Of a stretch of 30,369 nucleotides of DNA, positions 22,291-30,369 are shown one piece after another. Origin of the DNA: Dimargaris cristalligena. Lineage: Eukaryota; Kickxellomycota; Dimargaritomycetes; Dimargaritales; Dimargaritaceae. The position numbers and the translations under genes were made by a program. The stretch is from assembly GCA_027576995.1 (NCBI GenBank), contig JANBQC010000052.1:1-30369 (forward strand). Direction: 5' to 3'. Position 1 is the first letter of the stretch. Each line of letters begins with the position of its first letter. A model generated the notes under the pieces. The model was not told the origin of the DNA, made no database searches, and saw only the letters and a list, made by a program, of their open reading frames with translations.

Positions 22291-22876
22291 CCGACTATTC
22301 ACATCACATCGCATCGAAACGACGATTCCTTTACTTTATCTGTAGTTCTTTCAGCTCGTTGAATCACTTTCCTTCCAACATGTTTGATACATATGATCCT
22401 TTCAGTTTGCTGTTTGGGTAGCGCTTCCTCGGCCGATGGGCTGCTCTTTTTTTGCTTCTTTAAATCAGCCACTTGCTCGGGTATGGTTTACATCAATCTA
22501 TCTATCTATTACTATTCACGCTTGCTCTCTCCTCTCCGGCCATCGTTTCCGATTGCTTCCATTCTCGAATTCTACATAGACCTTGCTATATTCCTTCATT
22601 ATTCTATATTTTTGACTCCTCGATCTAAAATTATCCAAGCCCCGGGCCTTTCTTATAACCCCCCCCCCCAGCACTTCCCTATATCCTTCCATATATCTCA
22701 TTCTTGTATTTCTACCATTTCTATTTTTAATCCTTTCATCCCTTTCGACCCCTTTCCGGCCATTTCGGATTGCCCATCCCCCACCCAACTCACCACCACC
22801 CTCTTTTTCTTTGTTTTTTTGTCGCCCGGCTGCTTGACTATTTTTAGCTTGTCCGGCTGTGTCTTACCCCCTCCCA

Positions 22877-22926
22877 AAATAATAAGAATAATAAGAATAA
22901 TAGTAATAGTAATAATAATAGTAATA
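22877..22926. repeat. AAT/AAG/AGT trinucleotide tract
   Basis: An imperfect triplet tract of about 50 bases mixing AAT, AAG and AGT units. Confidence 0.85.
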
Positions 22927-23799
22927 TTGGCAACAATAGGCTCCTATGTTATGTCTTCAACTACTAATGTCGATTTTTTAGCGACTTGCTTTTTCCCTTC
23001 TATTGTCTTTTCCCCCAACCACACATCACTATATCCAAAGCGATCTCTAAGTAAAGCACTCCTTTAAACCTAAATATATTCCAATAGAAGGTCCTCCATA
23101 TGAACACGGTAAGTGGGGTTACCTGGTGCGATTGATAATACCCACTTGCATGCCTAAATAGGGAAGGTCATATTGCGTCAATTGGCCTTTTTTTGGATAA
23201 AAAGTAGGTGCAGTTTCATGGGAAGCAATTCTAGCCTGGTGTGTGACTGTTAAGCTACTTCGGTCCAGCCCGTTGCTATACAGCAAGGGGGAGGTGGGTA
23301 TCGGGCCAATTACGGCACCGTCTGCATCCTACGCGAACGAATTTCGAATGATTCGGTAGGACAGATTTTCGAACCCGTATATGGTAGGTATAACCTTCCC
23401 AGTTGCTGGGGCATGTGGTGTAGACACCAAGCCCATAGTAGTGTACCCCCATCGGCTAGCAACTGGTATTATGTACTCCATCATGTCAGATGAACCAGCT
23501 GCCGTTGGCAAGGGGGGGAGGAGTGTGCTGTTTATTCTTTCCCCCATGCACTGCCCATCGAACCGTAACAATAGAATACTGCAACAGCATAATAGATACA
23601 AGGATTCCCTCATTCCTACATGGCGGTAATTTATATTTATCTGTAGGTCTATTGGTAGCAGTAGTACAAACGGGGCAGCGGGTCAGTTTGGGTGCCAATG
23701 GCCCGAAACCACCTCCCCGACTAATGTTTCACGGAAGGGGGAGGTTTAATCATTTAGCCATTCATATGAAAAAGGTGGGTGATTCGGCCGTATATACCT

Positions 23800-26700
23800 T
23801 TAGAATTTAAAAGTGGCCGAAGTGGTATCAATGCCATTCACAAGGCAGGTGTTGTTTAACGGAATATACTGGTGGGTGATGAGTTTGACGATTTCCTGGG
23901 CGGCCATACCCCCCAAAATGGCCGCAATGTTGTGCAGCTCCAAATCCCAATGACGTTTACTAGAAAAAATAAAACCCCATCGGCGTGGTTCAGTTGACCA
24001 CCCCCCCAGTTTGTCAATGGAAAACACAGTCAGTAAGGGCAAGTATGAATAGTGAAACATCCACAGCGAATCCGATGGGCATGATTCGTATAGCCCACCA
24101 TATCCAGATTAATATACAATTAGACAGCACGCTCGCATATATTAGTCGCCGGTTAAAGAGTGTTAGGAAAGCAAGGTGAAATGGGGTATTTGGGCACTGT
24201 GTAACTTCCTCCATTTGTATATCATTCTATTATATACCCGATTGTCCGAGGTATTTACTCTAATCACCCGAAGTATGTAAGTCATCATTTGACAGCCAAG
24301 CGGGCCCCGTCATACTTTTAGCGATGGCGGCTAATCTACCCCTCTCCCTTCTCTCTCAATATACATGTTTGTGCATGGACTTACACGTAATCGTATCGAC
24401 TCAGAAGCAAATCCGGGCTATCATGGAGTTTTCGGGCATCACTTTTGGTTAGCAGATTTTCAGGAATGAGGGCTATCATTCGGAATTATAGTCGTGGTTG
24501 AGCCGCCGTATCCGCAGTTGGTGAGTTGCATTGGGAAAATAAAAATGTGCCAATTGAGCCAGGTGAGTGGGTATTCTGGCATTGGGTAAGCTATGATCGT
24601 CTACAAGATACCATGGCATCTATATTCTCAACCCGCTGGGTTGGCCTATTTGCCGCCCAATTAAATACACCCCGTTGAATCGACCGAGTCGCCAATCCTG
24701 TATTAAGGGGTGGAGAGGGGGGGGGCTCAGCAAATCGAGCCATGCTAATACTTACCTAGATTAGGGTGGGAATCGTCTTGATGCACCAGGGCGAAGGCGA
24801 TGTACCAAAGTAGGTCGTTGCTCAATTCTAGCGAATCCGTCCACAAATGACAAGTGCCATCGGGTAGCGGTGTATTGGAAAAGAAACATATGGGTTAAGC
24901 AGTGGCATAGTAGTGTTAGGCCGACAGGCAATCATATAAGGCAAATTTACTTCGTCTTTACAACGCCAATTTGGATATGGCTGTCGATCGATGTTTAAAA
25001 AAGGCAGGGGAAAAGGGGTCGGTTCGACTAATGTGTAGCCTTAGGGTGAATCCGACTGGTTTGACACAGAATTGGCATCATTGTATCCTAAGGGATGACT
25101 TCCTCCCGAGTCACCATTTGGTGTGATTCACATAAATCATCATGAGTAAATCCAGCCACATGACCGTCTTTTTGGTTATTAATATTAATACCGGCATTAA
25201 TTAAAAAAGAACTAAAAGAGCAGCTCTCTACGCATTCCGATTCACCCGCCTAGTCAGCTCGAGCGAGCAGAGAGAATTGAGAAATAGAGAGAGAAAGTGT
25301 GTGGGTGTGTGTGTGTGTGTGTGTAGGTGTTGGTGTGGGAGGAATGCGTATCAGTAGCCTAGCTTACCAAGGGGCACAGTTGCTTGCAGCGAGCGGACTA
25401 AGTCCGGGCGGTACGGCGAACCGGATTGGACGCGCAGTCGGGCCGCATCCTTACATAATAATTGAACGGCATCCCGCGGAATGCTGTCGACCGGTCGGCC
25501 GAGTGATGTTAAAATTTGATGCACGTGGCGATGGACGGCACGACAGTCACTCTCGGCCTTTTCATAGTACCTAGATACAGGGTGGGGGGGGTCCAGGGGG
25601 GAGTATATCATTTTGTAAGCACATGGTGGGTTGGTTATACCAGGAGATCCTAGCTGGTCGCTATTTCTTGCTGAACGGAAAGGCTCATATCCAGCATTTT
25701 AGGGTAGGTTGGTCAAATGGGGGACTATCGGTTGGACTAAAGATACCCTGATTACAGTGGCACTTATCCGTCGTATCCATGTCAGTATGAGCCCGCGGCT
25801 TTTTGTAGGTCAATAAGGACCTACTCACTATGAACACACTTACAGGGATTGAATAGCCACGAAATTAGCTGTATCGGTTTTCATATCGGAAACATGCCCC
25901 GAAAGGGGAAGCATTCCGTCTCCTTCCTGCTGCACGAAATCACGCATGGCACGAGCCAACACCCAAAAATCCGGTGACTTCGATAGGGTTGTATGGGTCG
26001 GAGTAGACAAAATAGAGAAAAGCAGCCGCAACCACATCAAGTTAGTTACTCCTGATACACAACGACCAAATCCCCATTTGTCCCTCGCTCGCTCATAATG
26101 CACCATTCACTGCCGATTACCTCAAGCATTTGGAGTCAGTGTAGCTGATCTGACTGGTTAACGAAAAAGGGAAAAAAACGCTTACATTCTCGGTTAATTG
26201 ATCACACCGAGGGTTCTCTAAAATCTCACGGACTGGGGGCGGAATCTGTAGATAGAGGGGGAAGTTGGATATAATTACTTGGATTACATAATAATTAACA
26301 ACATATAGAGACACCCTTACTAGCCCGAAACGGATAATATTCTATAATAAATTATGTACTTATACCATATATGGGTAAGGGGCATGGGCCATAGATGGGT
26401 CCAGATAGTGGCTAACAAACGACATACCTGTGTAGTATTTAATGCCCACAGAACATTTTTCGCAGCCTCTTCGAAGTTCTCTTCGTCTGGGTGCCGCATG
26501 GCCCGGGTAATGGCCTCCCGGATGACCTTCTTTTCTTTGAGGGTCATGGAAGGGGCCTCCGGATTCTATTAGACCAATAAATGGGTGATACACAGGGTCA
26601 GATACGAATGTCCGTTGCTTCAGGTTAAGAGTCAGCTGTATAGTTCGAAAGCTGCCTCGAAACTCAGCCCATTAGCCCGGGGGGCAATCTAACCTAGGTA

Positions 26701-28278
26701 TATATATATATTTTAAAAAAAACGAATCCCGTACGACTACTTACGTTACGTTGCCAAGCCTGGTAATATTGTAGTAAAATGACAATATAAGGTATCTGGC
26801 CATGAGCCATACTGTCGGGGTCATTGAGATCGAACTTTTGGACGAATTCCGTCAATGTGGGGAAGGGCCGGTCCAGTCGAAGATCTTCATTAGGGCCGCT
26901 GTAGGACTCGATTACTACGATTACGGTATATTGAAAGGTGCCACCATTTTCATTTGAAGGCCATGGTATGTGGGATACGATGGAAGATCACATAATAAAA
27001 GTCAAGTTAGGGTTTCAATTTTGGAAGGGGGGATGGGCGTTAGGGGGTGAGGGTGGGGTGGGAATAGGAAACACGGTTCAAGATCTCGTAATCATTTGTA
27101 AGTTTTGACTTACTGGTATGTTCCTGAATTTGGATTCGTAAATACCCGATGAAACCGGCGGTTTCGCAGACCACCAACGGCACACCCACCTCTTGGCAGT
27201 TGGCGGCCAATCGGATCAACATTTCACTCGAACACTGGGTCGCGATAATCAGCGAGTAATCGCTGACTGAAAATGAAGAATCTTTATCCAAGATAGTCTC
27301 GGGGTTCTTTTACAAAGGTCCAATGTAAACCAACGCATAATAAACAAGATCGAAAGTATTAGAATCAAATACGAAGCTGTAGCCAACCCCATATAGGGCA
27401 CACATAAAGAGCTGGATATAGGAGATATTCAGAGTCGCCCTGGGCCATAGTTAGTGGCCCTGAAGAAAGGATTCGGCCAGGGAAATCAATTCAAAAAAAA
27501 AATCGCTTACCTGATTTACCCATCTCCCACTGACTTCCTCGTTCAGTCCTTTTAAATGTTCTACAATAGCTTTCCCCCGCGGCTGCCCGATATCCGATTT
27601 GGTCACAAAAAAATTGCACCCTGTATCCGTTTCAGCCACTAAACGATGGTCGACTATCGTGAATGCCCCAATGCCTAGGGTTGATTCCGTAGAATGTAAA
27701 ATGGTTGTGTGAATTAGGGTTAGCAATGAGACGATCTGAAATTTAGAGCAATCATCTTATGGGGATATCGGCAACACCAAGAACCACCGGTCCATACACT
27801 TTGAAAATGCCCGTTTTCCATATACGTAAGTGCTGAATAGTAGCGTTGGAGGGAGTGTGGTTGGTAACCTCACCACCTCCTTACGCAAATAGGGAGGAGG
27901 GGGATCATTATATGGGAAGCCAGTGTTCGGGAGACCATAAAATAAAATGGCTTACCGGGCAAAACCAAGTTCTTGAGGGTTTCGGAACCCGTTGCGGTAC
28001 CATTGAGGAGGCAAATGTGGGCAGCTTCGAGGCGGGCCTGGCCATGGGCCTTCCAAAGTCTAAGATGAGAGAGGCAGTATTAGCATAGAGGCGCAGTGAG
28101 TGGTGCTAGCGGGGGATACCCATAGGGCTAGACGATACTTTGTGGGGCCGATTACCCCCCACTTTGTTGGTAACTCTTAATTTGAAGTGGTCCCGGAGTT
28201 CCTCGTACCATGCATGGCAGCGGAGTTGAGTCTGCATGCTTACCGTAGTTGACGATCGTAGCGTCGGGTTTTGTCCAT
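23800..28278 (-). CDS. ULA1: NEDD8-activating enzyme E1 regulatory subunit (NAE1/APPBP1/ULA1), twelve exons
   Basis: With UBA3 this subunit forms the heterodimeric E1 that adenylates NEDD8/Rub1 for cullin neddylation. Minus-strand exons: 28278-28244, 28059-27956, 27674-27511, 27306-27114, 26914-26745, 26565-26428, 26245-26186, 25977-25844, 25570-25368, 24827-24756, 24472-24385, 23959-23800. All have GT-AG boundaries (ten GTAAG donors, one GTATGT) and join in phase to 506 residues; human NAE1 has 534. Landmarks in order: YDRQLRLW (8-15), [131 protein letters not shown], and the terminal TSATFKF before TAA 23802-23800. As in the family, the catalytic Cys belongs to UBA3. Sequence between exons 9 and 10 is shorter than in the human protein. 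Introns run 179-540 nt. An AT-rich TATATATT lies ~75 bases upstream (near 28350-28362). Confidence 0.95.
25304..25324. repeat. (GT)n tract inside NAE1 intron 9
   Basis: A GT-rich run, part of a longer GTGTGGGTGTGT stretch, in the longest intron (24828-25367). On the gene's sense strand it is a CA repeat. Confidence 0.85.
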
Positions 28279-29223
28279 GGCGGCTCTCGGGTTATTGAAT
28301 GGTGAATAAGAAGAAGCGTGTGAAGGTAGACTAAAGTAAGGCTACTGGAGTAATAATATATAGTATGTCGGAGAAGGAATGCGTTTAAGGTGTAGTCAAG
28401 AAAGGGTGGCCCCATGCCCATGGCAGACTTTTCTGTGGGCTAATTCACAGGGCTCGGGGGGTTGAAATGGGCTGCAGGTTGGTCAAGGAAATAGTCCCTC
28501 GCTGGTTAGGTTAAGGGTGGCCTGGGAATTTCACTGTTGCTTATAATCTACTCTACTGGGCTCGCTCTACATGTTTGGCAGGGAACAGGGTGGTAGTTGA
28601 GGGTAAACATGGCTACACCGTAAATTTGAACAACTTCTAGTCTAGCGACTTGGCCAAGTACAGACCATAACCAATATATACATAAATAATCAGCCACGTT
28701 TATATGCCAGTCTACATGCTTGCCAGTTGGTATGCGATGGTAATTGTAATCCACAGGAAAATGTAGGCCATTTAACTAAACATGCTAAAATTAAACTAGA
28801 AAGCATAGTTTGTTTGATACTTGTGATTTGGTGTTGAAGTCATGGGTTATGTGATATGCCACTTAAAAAGAACACACCCCCGATAACAGTACCTAAATCT
28901 AAATTGACTGCATGAAGTGTACTTCGTGTGGTTTTAAATGATTTTATTTAGTGAAACGAAGAGTGAAAACAAAACAGAAAAGAAAATGAACGAGATCGAT
29001 CATCTATTTTATAGCCAAAAATAGAAGCCAGTCAATAAAAAAACAGTTGCAATGAAATGAAATGAAACAAAAGAACGAAAAAAAAATGAAAATTGAAGAA
29101 AAGTAAGAGGGAAATACGAAAATATAATAAACAAAGTTTGAAACGGGAGTCATTAAAGAGCATACGATACGCGGTGGTCAATGACCTGGAAGGGTTACTC
29201 ATTATTTAGAATCCGATTCCAGA
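28279..29223. other. Intergenic region between the NAE1 start and the repeat-protein stop
   Basis: About 0.95 kb. The part next to 28279 is the 5' flank of NAE1. The A-rich part at 28930-29150 is T-rich on the minus strand and suits the 3' UTR and polyadenylation region of the repeat protein. No coding signal is seen; a 68-codon minus frame at 28548-28754 has no support. Confidence 0.5.
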
Positions 29224-30369
29224 TTATTCGAAACCATGGCCTTCATGGTCAAAACCGATACCGGGCTGTTCGAAACCAATGCCGGGCTGGTCGAAGCCGA
29301 TGCCAGGCTGTTCGAAACCAATACCGGGCTGGTCGAAACCGATGCCGGGCTGATCGAAACCAATACCAGGCTGGTCGAAGCCGATGCCGGGTTGGTCGAA
29401 ACCGATACCATTGTCATCTTTACCATTGGTGTTGCTACCGGACTTGCGGTGATCACCATCGTAATCGGGACCGTTATCGTTATCAGGGGTATTGTTATTG
29501 TAGTCGGGAGTGGTATCGTAAGTGGGCTGGGGCTCGTAAATGGGCTCCTCGGTGTAGGCGGGTTCTTCGGAGTAGATAGGCTCGCTCTCGTATGCGGGCT
29601 CACTCTCATAAGCGGGTTCGCTCTCGTAAGCGGGCTCGGAGGTATAGGCGGGTTCCTGAGTGTAGGCAGGCTCGCTCTCATAAGCAGGTTCACTTTCGTA
29701 AGCGGGCTCAGAAGAATAGGCGGGTTCGCTCTCATAAGCGGGCTCAGAGGTATAATCAGGCTCAGAGGAGTAGGCGGGCTCAGAAGAGTAAGCGGGCTCA
29801 GAGGAATAGGCGGGCTCAGTGCTGTAGGCGGGCTCAGAAGAGTAAGCGGGCTCAGAAGAATAGGCGGGCTCAGAAGAATAAGCAGGTTCAGAGGAGTAGG
29901 CGGGCTCAGAAGAGTAGGCGGGCTCAGAAGAATAAGCAGGTTCAGAGCTGTAGGCGGGCTCAGAAGAGTAAGCGGGCTCAGAAGAATAAGCGGGCTCAGA
30001 AGAATAAGCAGGTTCAGAGCTGTAGGCGGGCTCAGAAGAGTAGGCGGGCTCGGTACTATAAGCGGGCTCAGAAGAGTAAGCGGGCTCGGTACTATAAGCG
30101 GGCTCAGAAGAATAAGCGGGCTCGGAGCTGTAAACGGGCTCAGAAGAGTAAGCGGGCTCGGTACTATAAGCGGGCTCAGAGCTGTAGGCGGGCTCAGAAG
30201 AGTAGGCGGGCTCAGAAGAGTAAGCGGGCTCGGTACTATAAGCGGGCTCGGAGCTGTAAACGGGCTCGGTACTATAAGCGGGCTCGGAGCTGTAAGCGGG
30301 CTCGGTACTATAAGCGGGCTCAGAAGAATAAGCAGGCTCAGAGCTGTAGGCGGGCTCAGAAGAGTAGGC
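29224..30369 (-). CDS. Tandem-repeat protein, C-terminal part: A-Y-S-S-E-P hexapeptides and G-I-G-F-D-Q-P heptads (truncated by window edge)
   Basis: The minus-strand frame is open from the right edge to TAA 29224-29226, 381 codons, with no start in the window. N to C it has about 47 hexapeptides. Most upstream units read AYSSEP or AYSTEP, with VYSSEP and DYTSEP variants; those nearest the tail drift to AYESEP, AYTSEP and IYEPQP. Next is a Asp/Asn/Gly-rich linker (about 29410-29523) containing a basic HRK. Then come seven heptads GIGF[D/E]QP and the end GIGFDHEGHGFE. The array is strongly acidic and rich in Tyr and Pro. No frameshift or stop occurs in 47 units, which argues for a translated, selected protein. 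I do not recognise a family. Surface or secreted structural proteins often look like this, but the N-terminus that would show a signal peptide is missing. Other frames also stay open because of the 18-bp period; they are shadows. Confidence 0.85.
   Translation of the reverse strand, partial: AYSSEPAYSSEPAYSSEPAYSTEPAYSSEPAYSTEPVYSSEPAYSTEPAYSSEPAYSSEPAYSSEPAYSTEPAYSSEPVYSSEPAYSSEPAYSTEPAYSSEPAYSTEPAYSSEPAYSSEPAYSSEPAYSSEPAYSSEPAYSSEPAYSSEPAYSSEPAYSSEPAYSSEPAYSSEPAYSSEPAYSTEPAYSSEPAYSSEPAYSSEPDYTSEPAYESEPAYSSEPAYESEPAYESEPAYTQEPAYTSEPAYESEPAYESEPAYESEPIYSEEPAYTEEPIYEPQPTYDTTPDYNNNTPDNDNGPDYDGDHRKSGSNTNGKDDNGIGFDQPGIGFDQPGIGFDQPGIGFDQPGIGFEQPGIGFDQPGIGFEQPGIGFDHEGHGFE
29227..29409 (-). repeat. 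21-bp (heptad) repeat array, G-I-G-F-[D/E]-Q-P x7
   Basis: Seven heptads plus a degenerate terminal copy (GIGFDHE) form the C-terminus of the repeat protein. Asp and Glu alternate at position 5, and third-base differences occur between units. Confidence 0.9.
29524..30369 (-). repeat. 18-bp (hexapeptide) tandem repeat array, about 47 units, continues past the window
   Basis: The array is uninterrupted and in frame. Units to the right (upstream in the gene) are nearly identical and mix a few sub-types: AYSSEP with GCC/GCT TAC/TAT variants, AYSTEP and VYSSEP. These recur in patterns suggesting duplication of multi-unit blocks. Units nearest the C-terminus are more diverged. Confidence 0.95.

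Larger units (their letters stand above)
21899..23799. other. Intergenic region with simple repeats
   Basis: About 1.9 kb between the convergent 3' ends of the Ser/Thr-rich gene and NAE1. It holds (TA)n at 21917-21939, (AG)n at 22263-22290 and an AAT/AAG/AGT triplet tract at 22877-22926. A 227-codon plus-strand frame (22384-23067) runs through pyrimidine tracts and the triplet repeat and lacks coding character. Confidence 0.5.

Noticed and set aside
22384..23067. 227-codon plus-strand frame
   Set aside because: It runs through pyrimidine tracts and an AAT/AGT microsatellite, giving poly-Ile/Val and Pro/Ser runs. No codon bias, no domain and no promoter support.
29202..29735. 177-codon minus-strand frame and a 132-codon plus-strand frame over the heptad array
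   Set aside because: They are shadows kept open by the 21- and 18-bp periods. The true frame is the one giving A-Y-S-S-E-P and G-I-G-F-D-Q-P.
1..30369. CRISPR array, operon or bacterial defence system
   Set aside because: The only regular arrays are coding tandem repeats and microsatellites, and the genes are eukaryotic with spliceosomal introns.

Overview
This is eukaryotic nuclear DNA, most likely from an early-diverging, intron-rich fungus. GC-rich exons with C-biased third positions alternate with AT-rich spacers. Introns of about 180-540 nt start GTAAGN (once GTATGT, once GTACGC), end AG, and several carry an RCTAAC branch-point box. The gene set (ZIP transporter, enolase-phosphatase, pirin, NEDD8 E1 subunit) suits a fungus. 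An assignment to Zoopagomycota or Mucoromycota grade is a guess from intron density. There are no bacterial-type operons, rRNA, tRNA or CRISPR.

Layout, left to right. (1) 556-1656, minus: a secreted protein with nine 9-residue repeats, interrupted by one in-frame TAA inside repeat 4. (2) 1657-7430: gene-poor AT-rich spacer with members of a short terminal-inverted-repeat (MITE-like) family, copy A at 1988-2131. (3) 7917-9236, plus: single-exon ZIP zinc/iron transporter. (4) 11028-13013, plus: six-exon enolase-phosphatase E1 of methionine salvage; MITE-like copy B begins six bases after its stop. (5) 14046-15380, plus: two-exon pirin (YhhW/quercetinase type) with an unusual hydrophobic N-terminal extension. 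(6) 15381-20280: about 4.9 kb without a recognisable gene. (7) 20582-21898, plus: single-exon Ser/Thr/Ala/Pro-rich basic protein of unknown function. (8) 23800-28278, minus: twelve-exon NEDD8-activating enzyme E1 regulatory subunit (NAE1/APPBP1/ULA1), rebuilt exon by exon. (9) 29224 to the right edge, minus: the C-terminal part of a low-complexity protein with about 47 hexapeptides (consensus A-Y-S-S-E-P) followed by seven G-I-G-F-[D/E]-Q-P heptads.

The genes do not form an obvious pathway. Zinc uptake, methionine salvage, pirin and neddylation are independent housekeeping or stress functions. The most distinctive contents are the two tandem-repeat proteins near the window ends, the MITE-like family and its position against a stop codon, and the extended pirin. 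I found no convincing defence system or biosynthetic cluster.
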